Source: Sediminicola sp035798135
GTDB lineage: Bacteria; Bacteroidota; Bacteroidia; Flavobacteriales; Flavobacteriaceae
DNA length: 64,000 nt
NCBI GenBank assembly: GCA_035798135.1
Contig: JAPFBR010000001.1
Span: forward strand, 868,001 to 932,000
Direction of reading: 5' to 3'
Every line of letters begins with the position of its first letter. The stretch's first letter is position 1. Made by a program: the position numbers and the translations under genes. Positions 26,911-35,740 of the stretch are shown here, piece after piece. Under the pieces are notes generated by a model. It was not told where the DNA came from. It did no database searches and saw nothing but the letters and a program-made list of their open reading frames with translations.

Positions 26911-27810
26911 ATGGATGTTCAAGATAATAAATTTAACTATAAAATAATCCTAGCCGCATTAGTCGCCGTAATTATCGGTGTAGTGATAGCGTTTTACTTT
27001 AGTTATGCCCAATCCAGTGGTCAAATCGATTTTTTGGAGCAGGAAAAAGGATTGTTGGTTAAGGACCTTACGTTGATGCGAACGGAAGTGGACCGACTTT
27101 CCGCATTGAACGAGGTAAATGAAATAGAATTACAGGACTCCAGATACAAGGTACAGCAATTATTGGATTCCGTAGGTCGCCTTAACTTCTCCGTGGCCAA
27201 ATTGAAGGAATACAAAAAGGAATTGCGTAAGCTGGAAGCTAAGCATGACAGTTTAAAGTTGAAGAACAATTTCCTGAAGTACAACAATATGTTACTTGTG
27301 GACAAGTATGACGATACAAGAAAGAAAATAGAGGAACTAAGGGGGAAGAGCAGTACTTTGGCCGAACAAGAGGCCTTGTTGAGAAGGAAGAACAAGGAGC
27401 TTAACCAACAGTTGAGGATCAAAAACTATTTAAAGCTAACCAATGCTGAAGGAAGTGGTTTTAGAACACGTTCCGGAAGCAAACCCGTTAAAACTACCAA
27501 GGCATCTACCATTGCAAAGTTAAGAGGTTGTGTTACCATAATAGGTAACCCCAATACTACCAAAGAAGAACGTGTATTGTACTTTCAGTTTTTAGGTCCA
27601 AATATGCAGATCATTGAGGATAACGCCAATACCATTTCTGTAAATGGGAATACCTATAGCAAAAGAGTGGAGCTTATTTTTATGGGCGAAGAATTCAGTG
27701 TTTGCGACTTTATTACCATCCCTGAAGGCTCCTTACAAGATGGCACATATACCCTCAATGTTTTTGAGGATGAAAAATTACTGTCCACCTCTGAATTTCA
27801 ACTAAAATAA
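26911..27810 (+). CDS. Single-pass membrane protein with a long coiled coil
   Basis: A 299-residue protein: a short cytosolic N-terminus, one membrane helix (about 10-33, ILAALVAVIIGVVIAFYFSY), a coiled coil (about 38-170, e.g. KEYKKELRKLEAKHDSLKLK), a basic linker with SGFRTRSGSK, and a C-terminal beta-rich domain (about 200-299; LRGCVTIIGNPNT, RVELIFMGEEFSVCDF, GTYTLNVFEDEKLL). I recall flavobacterial homologues annotated only as hypothetical or, without support, as chromosome partitioning proteins. The topology suggests an inner-membrane anchor with a periplasmic domain. Function unknown. Confidence 0.65.
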   Translation: MDVQDNKFNYKIILAALVAVIIGVVIAFYFSYAQSSGQIDFLEQEKGLLVKDLTLMRTEVDRLSALNEVNEIELQDSRYKVQQLLDSVGRLNFSVAKLKEYKKELRKLEAKHDSLKLKNNFLKYNNMLLVDKYDDTRKKIEELRGKSSTLAEQEALLRRKNKELNQQLRIKNYLKLTNAEGSGFRTRSGSKPVKTTKASTIAKLRGCVTIIGNPNTTKEERVLYFQFLGPNMQIIEDNANTISVNGNTYSKRVELIFMGEEFSVCDFITIPEGSLQDGTYTLNVFEDEKLLSTSEFQLK

Positions 27811-27835
27811 ATTACTTCTTTTAAGGCTAAAATTC

Positions 27836-27843
27836 TATTTTTG
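27836..27843 (+). promoter_or_regulatory. -7 promoter element only 4 bp before the glyS ATG
   Basis: TATTTTTG fits TAnnTTTG and ends at 27843, four bases before the ATG at 27848. If used, transcription would begin at or next to the start codon, giving a leaderless or nearly leaderless glyS mRNA. Confidence 0.5.
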
Positions 27844-27847
27844 CGCC

Positions 27848-29389
27848 ATGGCAAAGCAAGAAGACGATTTTAAGAAAGTTATATCCCATGCCAAGGAGTA
27901 TGGGTATGTTTTTCAATCAAGTGAAATTTACGATGGACTAAGTGCCGTTTATGATTATGCTCAGAACGGGGTTGAGTTAAAAAACAATATAAAAGAATAC
28001 TGGTGGAAGTCCATGGTACAGATGAACGAGAATATTGTGGGAATAGATTCCGCAATATTGATGCACCCTACCATATGGAAGGCTTCGGGCCATGTGGATG
28101 CCTTTAATGATCCCCTCATAGACAACAAAGACTCCAAGAAAAGATATAGGGCAGATGTTCTTATAGAAGACCATGTAGCCAAAATTGAGGCAAAAATTGA
28201 CAAAGAAGTCGAGAAAGCGGCCAAGAGGTTTGGTGATGCGTTTGATAAGGATCAATTTTTGGCCACCAACCCACGTGTAGTGGAGTATCAGGAAAAATCA
28301 ACCGCCATTTTAAAACGAATGGGCAAATCTTTGGAAAACGAAGATTTGGAGGACGTAAAAAACCTGATTGAGGAATTGGAAATTGTTTGTCCTTTGTCCG
28401 GTTCTAAAAATTGGACCGAGGTAAAGCAATTTAACCTTATGTTCGGCACTAAAATAGGTGCTTCTGCAGAAAGTGCTATGGACTTGTACCTGCGCCCTGA
28501 AACGGCACAAGGGATTTTTGTCAACTTTTTGAACGTTCAGAAAAGCGGTCGCATGAAAATTCCTTTTGGGATCGCCCAGATTGGAAAGGCCTTTAGAAAT
28601 GAGATCGTAGCAAGACAGTTTATTTTCCGTCAACGGGAATTTGAACAAATGGAACTTCAATTCTTCATACGTCCCGGTACGCAAAAAGACTGGTACGAGC
28701 AGTGGAAGGAAACACGTATTAAATGGCACCATTCCTTAGGATTGGGGAAGGAGAACTATCGTTTCCACGATCACGAGAAATTGGCGCATTATGCGGATGC
28801 AGCTACAGATATAGAATTTAAGTTCCCATTCGGATTCAAAGAATTGGAAGGGATCCATTCCCGAACCGATTTCGATTTAAGCAGCCACGAGAAGTTTTCC
28901 GGTAGAAAATTACAGTATTTTGATCCAGAATTGAATGAAAGTTATGTGCCCTATGTAGTAGAGACATCCATTGGTGTGGACAGAATGTTCTTGGCCGTAT
29001 TCTCCAATTCACTGCAAGAAGAGGAATTGGAAAACGGAACCACCAGAACGGTCTTGAAAATACCAGCGGTATTGGCACCTACCAAAGCTGCAGTATTGCC
29101 ATTGGTAAAAAAGGACGGTCTTCCGGAAATTGCTCATGAAATCATTGAAGACCTAAAATGGGACTTTAAGGTGATTTACGATGAAAAGGATGCAGTTGGG
29201 CGCCGTTATAGAAGACAGGATGCGGCAGGGACCCCATTTTGTATCACCGTGGACCACCAAACATTAGAGGATAAAACGGTTACCATACGTCATAGGGATA
29301 CAATGGAACAACAAAGGGTTGCCATTTCTGATTTGAATGCCATCATTTCCCAAGAGGTGGACATGAAGCATTGGCTCAAAAAAATGTAA
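27848..29389 (+). CDS. glyS: Glycyl-tRNA synthetase, class II homodimeric type
   Basis: Charges tRNA-Gly with glycine. The 513-residue single chain belongs to the alpha2 (GlyQS) type used by Bacteroidetes. Visible parts: the N-terminal catalytic entry YVFQSSEIYDGLSAVYDYAQNGVELKNNI (pieces), the zinc/insertion region, motif 2 (IGKAFRNEI..FRQREFEQMELQFF), motif 3 (VVETSIGVDRMFLAVF), and a C-terminal anticodon-binding domain (about 405-510; APTKAAVLPLVKK, AVGRRYRRQDAAGTPFCITVD). No truncation is seen. It reads towards the convergent TonB receptor, 6 bp away at the stop codons. Confidence 0.97.
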   Translation: MAKQEDDFKKVISHAKEYGYVFQSSEIYDGLSAVYDYAQNGVELKNNIKEYWWKSMVQMNENIVGIDSAILMHPTIWKASGHVDAFNDPLIDNKDSKKRYRADVLIEDHVAKIEAKIDKEVEKAAKRFGDAFDKDQFLATNPRVVEYQEKSTAILKRMGKSLENEDLEDVKNLIEELEIVCPLSGSKNWTEVKQFNLMFGTKIGASAESAMDLYLRPETAQGIFVNFLNVQKSGRMKIPFGIAQIGKAFRNEIVARQFIFRQREFEQMELQFFIRPGTQKDWYEQWKETRIKWHHSLGLGKENYRFHDHEKLAHYADAATDIEFKFPFGFKELEGIHSRTDFDLSSHEKFSGRKLQYFDPELNESYVPYVVETSIGVDRMFLAVFSNSLQEEELENGTTRTVLKIPAVLAPTKAAVLPLVKKDGLPEIAHEIIEDLKWDFKVIYDEKDAVGRRYRRQDAAGTPFCITVDHQTLEDKTVTIRHRDTMEQQRVAISDLNAIISQEVDMKHWLKKM

Positions 29390-29395
29390 AGTAGT

Positions 29396-31471
29396 TTACA
29401 ACTTGTAACTGAGTTGTAAACTACCATAATAGTTTCTGGCATTACCGGGGTAGTAGTATCTAGGGGCTGTCCCGCCAAAGCCAACCGCATTGATCAAAAC
29501 GGATTGTGCATATTGCGTATTGGCAATATTGTTCATTCCTAAATCCATTCCAATCAAAAAGTTTCTAGCAACCTGCTTTTTATAGCCCAAGCGGGTATGC
29601 AGAAGGGTAAAGGCCTCACTGTATAAAGTGGAAGCATCGTTCAAAGGTATTTGATCGATATGCTGTAAGGTCGTATTCCAATAAAAACCCCTGGAATGTT
29701 TCAGTTGGATTCCTGAATTTATTGTGATGTTAGGGACCCCCGTCAGTGGATTGCCGGAATAATCCGTATCCCCATCCACAAAATTTACAAAATTATGGTT
29801 GTTGAGTGTATAGCTAAGAAATGGTCTCAATGCCAGATCGGAGTTTATTTTGAGCCTGTAACTGGCTTCCACTTCCAAACCTTGGTGTTTGGTCCTTCCC
29901 GCATTCTTACCAATAAATTGATCTTCTCCGACCCGTTGGGCCACCAAGAGATTTTTTATGTCCATTTGATATATGGCGACTTTTAGATTGAGTTTTTTGT
30001 TCAACAAGAATAAATTGGTGCCCAATTCATAATTGGTACCCGTCTCTTGGGCAATATCAGGATTGATGATTCCCCCGGGGGTTAATGTTTCCTCAAGACT
30101 GGGGTTGGAAAACCCTTTGCTGATATTGGCGTAGATCAAATGATTATCTGAAAAAGCATAACTGAGATCCAAATTAGGCAAGAATATGGTTTTAAAATCC
30201 CTATTCGCACTCTTGTTGTCTTCTGAAGGATTAAAGATGTCCTGGAAATTGTAAGAGGTGTTATTGATGTTAAAGCCTGCCTGTACAAGGAACTTACTGG
30301 ACAATGGCAAGGTGATGGTCCCAAAAATATTCAATTGCCTTCTATATTCCCGGTTATTGCTTATTTGGTCGCCCTTGAGGCTGCCCTTTCCATTATTGTC
30401 TTGATATAAATTTTCAAACGTGCCCCAGTGATATTCGTCCTTGTACAATTCCGATCCAAAGGAATAAATGGTCTCGCCAGCAGGGATAGAGAATCTCCCT
30501 GTAAAGTTGGTTCTAAACCCAAATCCATTGGTGTACTCATCCAGAATGTTAAAAGGTCTGGGCTCATAATGGTCTAGGTAATTGTAAAAAATACTGGTAG
30601 CGTTTTTTAGCTTTTTGGAAAATGCATGGCTGTAGGTCAATCCCAATAAGGTGTATTTGTTTGCTTCAAAGCCTTTGGCCTGTTTCCAGGTAAAAGCGGC
30701 TTGTGTGGGATTTTCGTCAAAGGCATTCTGACTTATCGAACTAGGGATTTGTGCCGTATAGTCGATATAATTCACCAAAAGTTCAATTTTATTTTGGGCA
30801 TTTAATGCATAAGAGGTGTTCAAAAGAACCGCGTCCCTTTCAAAACGGCTATTTTCCCTATATCCATCGGTTTCCATATGGCCGTACTTTAGGCTCATAT
30901 CCATGTTGCCATTACGGTGTGAAAAATCAAAATTATTTTTTAGGAGGTTGTAAGAGCCTAGGGTAAAGTTGTTGGCCAATAGGGAGCCCTCCGTCTTTTG
31001 GGTTTTGGACTGTAATAATATGGCCCCGCCCAAATTGGATCCATAAGCACTTCCTTTAGGGCCTTTTATGACTTCTATGGAACCTAAATTTTCCAAGTCA
31101 AATGCTTCAATGGTCGAAAATCCAGTGCCGTTGGTAATCGGAATTTCATTGTAGTAAAGTCGCAATTTATCCGTGCCATAGGGCGTCCTGGCCCCTACGC
31201 CCCTTATGGTAATTCTGTTGGTGTTAAGCGCACCAGACAACAAATAGACCCCCGAGATCCGGTTCATGGCAGAAGCAATATCCAACGGACTGTAATTTTC
31301 AAAGGTAGTGGCGCCAATGACAGTAGTGGCAGTAATCCCAATAACCGGATTCGACACTCTTTGTTCTGAGATCACAACCTCTTCCAGTTGGGTAATGCTG
31401 TCTTTTTTCACTTCCTGTCCCAAAAGAATTTGGGAGAAGAGAGCTAAGGGCAAAAATAATTTACAATTCAT
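29396..31471 (-). CDS. TonB-dependent receptor, siderophore/metal type
   Basis: A 691-residue outer-membrane receptor with signal peptide (MNCKLFLPLALFSQILLGQ), a TonB-box-like stretch (LEEVVISEQRV), a plug (about 50-170; DIASAMNRISGVYL, IRGVGARTPYGTDKLRLYYN, IEVIKGPKGSAYGSNLGGAI) and a barrel ending LQLSYKL. It lacks the carboxypeptidase-like N-terminal domain of the other receptors here, so it resembles ferric-siderophore or FecA-type receptors. Its ATG directly follows the stop codon of the small barrel protein upstream, so the pair is probably translationally coupled. Confidence 0.88.
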   Translation of the reverse strand: MNCKLFLPLALFSQILLGQEVKKDSITQLEEVVISEQRVSNPVIGITATTVIGATTFENYSPLDIASAMNRISGVYLLSGALNTNRITIRGVGARTPYGTDKLRLYYNEIPITNGTGFSTIEAFDLENLGSIEVIKGPKGSAYGSNLGGAILLQSKTQKTEGSLLANNFTLGSYNLLKNNFDFSHRNGNMDMSLKYGHMETDGYRENSRFERDAVLLNTSYALNAQNKIELLVNYIDYTAQIPSSISQNAFDENPTQAAFTWKQAKGFEANKYTLLGLTYSHAFSKKLKNATSIFYNYLDHYEPRPFNILDEYTNGFGFRTNFTGRFSIPAGETIYSFGSELYKDEYHWGTFENLYQDNNGKGSLKGDQISNNREYRRQLNIFGTITLPLSSKFLVQAGFNINNTSYNFQDIFNPSEDNKSANRDFKTIFLPNLDLSYAFSDNHLIYANISKGFSNPSLEETLTPGGIINPDIAQETGTNYELGTNLFLLNKKLNLKVAIYQMDIKNLLVAQRVGEDQFIGKNAGRTKHQGLEVEASYRLKINSDLALRPFLSYTLNNHNFVNFVDGDTDYSGNPLTGVPNITINSGIQLKHSRGFYWNTTLQHIDQIPLNDASTLYSEAFTLLHTRLGYKKQVARNFLIGMDLGMNNIANTQYAQSVLINAVGFGGTAPRYYYPGNARNYYGSLQLSYKL

Positions 31472-32017
31472 CTAAAATCTATAACCAAGTGAAATTCCTC
31501 CTCGACCAACTATTTCCGGAGCAAATTCATCCCCCAATAAATTCCTTCCCAATCCAGTATATATTTCCGCAATAAAACCTCTTTGTGTAACAAATTTACC
31601 ACCTATGGATATTCCCAAAGCAAAATCTGTATAGTTTTCCCCAGAATTGGATTCGTTCCCTTGGTCATCATACGTAAAATAGTAATCCTCTCCTGAGTTC
31701 AGCATACCAAAACCTTCAACAAAAAAGCCTTCGGCATATTGTTTGGAAAAGTATTGTCGGTAGTAAGGCGTTATGGAAAAAGTCCGAAAATAGTCCAAGA
31801 TTTCGTTATCTTCTCCAACATTAAAAAGAACACTTACACCTAAGGAGGCCTCTTCGTTCAGCAAACGCTCATAGGATAAATCCACAAAGGTAAATGCAAT
31901 TAGATTGAAGGCATTTATCTTGAATTCGTCCTTTGGTTGGGAATCGTTTGAGATTTCCTGTGATTGGCCCAAAAACATTAAGGACATAAGAAATAAAGAG
32001 GTTAGTGTTTTTTTCAT
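31472..32017 (-). CDS. Small outer-membrane beta-barrel protein, DUF3575-like
   Basis: A 181-residue exported protein (signal MKKTLTSLFLMSLMFLGQSQ) whose mature part alternates hydrophobic and polar residues as in an eight-strand barrel: NLIAFTFVDLSYERLLNEE, FSITPYYRQYFSKQYAEGFF, DFALGISIGGKF and GGISLGYRF at the C-terminus. Upstream on the minus strand, TTTG, 23 bp and TATCTTTC form a fair promoter. Stop and the receptor's start are contiguous, so the product is made with the receptor, perhaps as a structural partner. Specific function unknown. Confidence 0.75.
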   Translation of the reverse strand: MKKTLTSLFLMSLMFLGQSQEISNDSQPKDEFKINAFNLIAFTFVDLSYERLLNEEASLGVSVLFNVGEDNEILDYFRTFSITPYYRQYFSKQYAEGFFVEGFGMLNSGEDYYFTYDDQGNESNSGENYTDFALGISIGGKFVTQRGFIAEIYTGLGRNLLGDEFAPEIVGRGGISLGYRF

Positions 32018-32234
32018 CTGTTTCTAGTTGAATTTGAAGGAAAGATAGGAAGGATTTGTATTGTGGCGTGCAAAAGACTTAAAAAAAGGGCAGCGTTTAA
32101 AAAATAGTTGATAAATGGGAATAAATAGAATTCCTGCCTTTCCCTTGTAGCAAACATTGTCTATTTTTAGACTTTATTAATTTGAAGAAGTTGGAGTTGT
32201 TTAAAATGCCCAGCCTTGTTAAAAAAACGATGAT

Positions 32235-33011
32235 TTGAAAATAGTTTCATACAATGTGAATGGCATTCGTGCAGCCCTAAAAAAAGGTTTTTTGGATTGG
32301 TTACAAGCTGTTGATCCCGACGTGGTTTGCCTTCAAGAAATTAAGGCAAACGAAGAGCAGTTGGACTTAGAGGTATTTGAAGCTGCAGGATATCCCTATC
32401 ACTATTGGTACAGTGCCCAAAAAAAAGGATATAGTGGGGTAGCCATTTTATCCAAGAAAAAACCGGACAATGTGGTTTTTGGTACTGGAATAGATTATAT
32501 GGATTTTGAAGGAAGAAATGTTAGGGCGGATTTTGACGGAGTTTCCGTAATGAGTCTGTATTTACCTTCAGGCACCAACATAGCTAGATTGGACCACAAG
32601 CTACAGTATATGGCCGATTTTCAGGATTACATTAGCAATTTAAAGAAGGAATGCCCACATCTTGTTATATGTGGGGATTATAATATTTGCCACGAGGCCA
32701 TAGACATCCATGACCCCATAAGAAATAAGAATATTTCCGGGTTTTTACCTGTGGAAAGGGAATGGATTGGAGATTTTATGGGGAACGGTTTTATTGATAG
32801 TTTTAGGCATTTTAACAAGGAACCGGACAACTATACTTGGTGGACCTATAGGGCCAATGCCAGGGCCAATAACAAAGGTTGGCGATTGGATTACGGAATG
32901 GTCAGCGAACCATTGTTGAAGCGTTTAAAACGCTCTGTAATTTTATCGGAGGCCAAGCACAGTGACCATTGTCCCATTCTGCTGGAATTGGAGCCTGTTC
33001 ATCTTGGGTAA
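32235..33011 (+). CDS. xth: Exodeoxyribonuclease III (AP endonuclease)
   Basis: DNA repair nuclease of the EEP fold acting at abasic sites and 3' blocked ends. Catalytic residues are visible: Asn7 (SYNVNG), Glu35 (CLQEIKAN), GDYNICH (Asp/Asn) and the terminal SDHCPILL (Asp-His). The start codon is TTG at 32235: MKIVSYNVNGIRAAL is the canonical N-terminus and an in-frame TAA lies at 32220-32222. The out-of-frame ATG at 32230 overlaps it and encodes only two codons. Unlike the other EEP protein in the window it has no signal peptide. Length 258 aa is normal. Confidence 0.95.
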   Translation: MKIVSYNVNGIRAALKKGFLDWLQAVDPDVVCLQEIKANEEQLDLEVFEAAGYPYHYWYSAQKKGYSGVAILSKKKPDNVVFGTGIDYMDFEGRNVRADFDGVSVMSLYLPSGTNIARLDHKLQYMADFQDYISNLKKECPHLVICGDYNICHEAIDIHDPIRNKNISGFLPVEREWIGDFMGNGFIDSFRHFNKEPDNYTWWTYRANARANNKGWRLDYGMVSEPLLKRLKRSVILSEAKHSDHCPILLELEPVHLG

Positions 33012-33042
33012 TTATATTTTTAATTAATGAGCATTAGTTTTT

Positions 33043-34083
33043 ATGGAATATAACACACTGCCGCATACCGATATAGAAGTTAGTAAAATTTGTCTGGGGA
33101 CCATGACCTGGGGAAAGCAGAATACCGAAGCAGAAGGTCATGAGCAAATGGATTATGCCCTGGAAAAAGGGGTAAACTTTTTTGATACGGCAGAATTATA
33201 TCCTATCCCAGCTGTCAAAGAGCTTTATGCAGATACCGAAAAAATTATCGGAAAATGGTTCAAAAAAACAGGAAACAGGGATAAGGTGATCCTTGCCTCT
33301 AAAATTGCAGGGAAGGCTGAGTTCACAAAATTTATCAGAACTACAGGATTTGACAAGTCGTCCATAATAGAGGCCGTAGAAGGAAGTTTAAAAAGATTGC
33401 AGACCGATTATATTGACCTATATCAATTGCACTGGCCGGAACGTAAAACAAACTTTTTTGGACAAAGGGGCTACACCCATGATATTGCTGATCATTGGCA
33501 AGACAATATTCATCAAGTTCTCGAGACCTTAAGGGATTTGATGCGGGAGGGGAAAATTAGAAATGTCGGACTTTCAAATGAAACCCCATGGGGAACCATG
33601 CGATTTTTGGAGGAGAGCAAGGTACATGCAAGTCTGCCAAGGATGATTACCGTTCAAAACCCTTATAGTTTGCTGAACCGTACCTTTGAAACAGGCATGT
33701 CCGAGATTTCTATGCGTGAGGATATTGGATTAATTCCTTACTCTCCATTAGGTTTTGGTGTACTCAGCGGTAAATATTTGGGCGGAAGAAAGCCCGATAA
33801 AGCCAGGATCACACTTTTCCCAAACTACAACAGATATAGTGGGGACACCGCTGTTAAGGCAACGGAAATGTACCATAAATTGGCACAGAACCACAACCTA
33901 TCCCTAACCCAAATGGCTTTGGCATTCGTAAACACGAGACCTTTTGTGAAAAGTAATATCATCGGAGCAACTTCCATGAGCCAGTTGAAAGAAAATATTG
34001 ACAGTATAGATGTGCAACTTTCAGAGGAGATACTTCAGGGAATAGAGGCCATCCACAATCAGATACCCAATCCCGCCCCATAA
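33043..34083 (+). CDS. Aldo/keto reductase (Tas-like)
   Basis: A 346-residue NADPH-dependent oxidoreductase with a TIM-barrel. Catalytic tetrad: Asp and Tyr in FFDTAELYP, Lys in VILASKIAG, His in LYQLHWPE. The nucleotide-binding region is represented by IPYSPLGFGVLSGKY and SNIIGATSMSQLKENI. Sequence features (YNTLPHTDIEVSKICLGTMTWG at the start, read in pieces) agree with the Tas branch. The physiological substrate is unknown. It is 31 bp after xth and its stop is directly followed by a 38-codon small gene. Confidence 0.92.
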   Translation: MEYNTLPHTDIEVSKICLGTMTWGKQNTEAEGHEQMDYALEKGVNFFDTAELYPIPAVKELYADTEKIIGKWFKKTGNRDKVILASKIAGKAEFTKFIRTTGFDKSSIIEAVEGSLKRLQTDYIDLYQLHWPERKTNFFGQRGYTHDIADHWQDNIHQVLETLRDLMREGKIRNVGLSNETPWGTMRFLEESKVHASLPRMITVQNPYSLLNRTFETGMSEISMREDIGLIPYSPLGFGVLSGKYLGGRKPDKARITLFPNYNRYSGDTAVKATEMYHKLAQNHNLSLTQMALAFVNTRPFVKSNIIGATSMSQLKENIDSIDVQLSEEILQGIEAIHNQIPNPAP

Positions 34084-34200
34084 ATGGTAATAGCACAAAA
34101 AATACAGTTTTTGGCAATAGGCACAGGACAAATCGTGCTGATCCTCCTAGTGGTCATTATTATTTTGGTCTATATGAGAGTGAATAGGGGCAAGAACTAA
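34084..34200 (+). CDS. 38-residue membrane peptide, TatA-like N-terminus
   Basis: The ATG follows the aldo/keto reductase stop codon with no gap and the frame ends at 34200, overlapping the radA stop by three bases. The product has one hydrophobic helix (FLAIGTGQIVLILLVVIIIL) and a basic tail (RVNRGKN). The helix resembles the start of TatA (twin-arginine translocase), but the amphipathic helix and GKKIPEL-type motif of TatA are missing. It is therefore either a stand-alone small membrane protein or the relic of a tatA-like gene. The gene-to-gene spacing favours real translation. Confidence 0.5.
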   Translation: MVIAQKIQFLAIGTGQIVLILLVVIIILVYMRVNRGKN

Positions 34201-35558
34201 TCGAATAGACTTGTAGCTATATCTTCTATTTTGGCGACGAGCTCAATCTTGATTTTTGTATTTTTCAGGGTGATTTTATTGTTTTTGGAAACGTAAATAG
34301 TGGTAAAGCCCAATTTTTCAGCTTCTAAAATTCGTTGTTCTACCCGTTGCACTGGTCTGATTTCACCTGCCAAACCAATTTCAGCCGCAAAACATACTCC
34401 CTTATCAATGGGAACATCCTCATTGCTGGAAAGTATGGCTGCCACAACTGCAAGATCAATGGCGGGATCATCAACTGAGATACCCCCAGTAATATTTAGG
34501 AACACATCTTTGGCCCCCAATTTGAACCCTGCGCGTTTTTCCAATACAGCCAACAACATATTCAAACGTTTGGCATTGTAGCCGGTAGTGGAGCGTTGTG
34601 GGGTCCCATAGACAGCTGTACTGACCAAAGCCTGTATTTCTATCATCAACGGGCGCATACCTTCTACCGTGGAAGCTATGGCCGTGCCGCTTAAGCCTTC
34701 ATCATTTTTGGAGACCAATATTTCCGATGGGTTGTTCACTTCCCGTAATCCGCTACCCTGCATCTCATAAATTCCCAATTCCGCAGTAGATCCAAACCTG
34801 TTTTTAAGGGCTCTGAGAATTCGATACACATAATTCCGGTCCCCTTCAAATTGTAGCACTGTATCTACCATATGTTCCAATATCTTGGGTCCCGCTATGG
34901 TGCCATCCTTGGTTATATGTCCTATTAAGATTACGGGCGTATTGGTCTCTTTGGCAAATTTTATCAGTTCAGCGGTGCATTCCCTAATTTGGGAAATACT
35001 ACCTGCAGCCGATTCTATATAATCGGAATGGAGGGTCTGTATGGAATCTATGACCACGATATCAGGTTCCGTAGCTTCGATTTGTTGAAATATATTCTGG
35101 GTTTTGGTTTCAGTTAGAATATAACAGGTTTCACTGTTGGGATGAATGCGATCGGCCCGCATTTTTATTTGTTTCTGGCTTTCTTCCCCAGAAACATATA
35201 GGGTCTTGTAGGGCAATTTTAAGGCGATCTGTAACAGGAGGGTGCTTTTTCCGATACCTGGTTCCCCTCCCAAAAGAATAAGTGAACCGGGGACAATACC
35301 ACCTCCTAGAACCCTGTTGAACTCAAGGTCAAAGGTGTCCAAACGAAGTTCCGTCTCCGTGTTGATTTCATTTACCCGAAGCGGTTTTGAAATTTTTTTT
35401 GCGGTGTTTGTGGGGCTTTTCCAGCTCGATTTCTCCTCTTTGTGAACTACTTCTTCAACAACGGTATTCCATTCTTTGCATCCTGAACATTGCCCTACCC
35501 ATTTGGCGTGTTGTGTTCCACAATTTTGACAAAAAAAAGCTGTTTTTGTTTTGGCCAT
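34197..35558 (-). CDS. radA: DNA repair protein RadA
   Basis: RecA-related helicase that promotes branch migration during recombination. Domains in order: an N-terminal four-Cys zinc finger (Cys10, 13, 24, 27), the ATPase core with Walker A GGEPGIGKSTLL and Walker B-type IVVIDSIQTL, the RadA-specific LKNRFG motif, and a C-terminal Lon-protease-like domain (about 270-453; NITGGISVDDPAIDLAVVAA, without the Lon catalytic dyad as usual). Full length at 453 aa. Upstream lies an intergenic region carrying a heptamer tandem repeat. Confidence 0.97.
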   Translation of the reverse strand: MAKTKTAFFCQNCGTQHAKWVGQCSGCKEWNTVVEEVVHKEEKSSWKSPTNTAKKISKPLRVNEINTETELRLDTFDLEFNRVLGGGIVPGSLILLGGEPGIGKSTLLLQIALKLPYKTLYVSGEESQKQIKMRADRIHPNSETCYILTETKTQNIFQQIEATEPDIVVIDSIQTLHSDYIESAAGSISQIRECTAELIKFAKETNTPVILIGHITKDGTIAGPKILEHMVDTVLQFEGDRNYVYRILRALKNRFGSTAELGIYEMQGSGLREVNNPSEILVSKNDEGLSGTAIASTVEGMRPLMIEIQALVSTAVYGTPQRSTTGYNAKRLNMLLAVLEKRAGFKLGAKDVFLNITGGISVDDPAIDLAVVAAILSSNEDVPIDKGVCFAAEIGLAGEIRPVQRVEQRILEAEKLGFTTIYVSKNNKITLKNTKIKIELVAKIEDIATSLFD

Positions 35559-35660
35559 TCCCCAGTATTAGATTCCGGCTAAAGGTACTAAGAACTTTGA
35601 AAATATTGGGATTGTTTCCAGATGTGATTATAAGGCCAACAGCAAAAAATAATTTTTATA

Positions 35661-35733
35661 ACCATCAACCATCAACCATCAACCATCAACCATCAACCAT
35701 CAACCATCAACCATCAACCATCAACCATCAACC
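35661..35733 (+). repeat. Tandem heptamer repeat (ACCATCA), 10.4 copies
   Basis: Seventy-three bases are a perfect tandem array of the 7-mer ACCATCA (TGATGGT on the other strand). It lies 7 bp beyond the stop codon of the pseudo-esterase and about 100 bp upstream of radA, both on the minus strand. There are no spacers, so it is not CRISPR. Perfect identity implies recent expansion by slippage and probable copy-number variation between strains. Confidence 0.97.
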
Positions 35734-35740
35734 TTTAAGT

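Noticed and set aside
35661..35733. Possible CRISPR-like array
   Set aside because: Units are 7 bp with no spacers and there are no cas genes; this is a simple tandem repeat.
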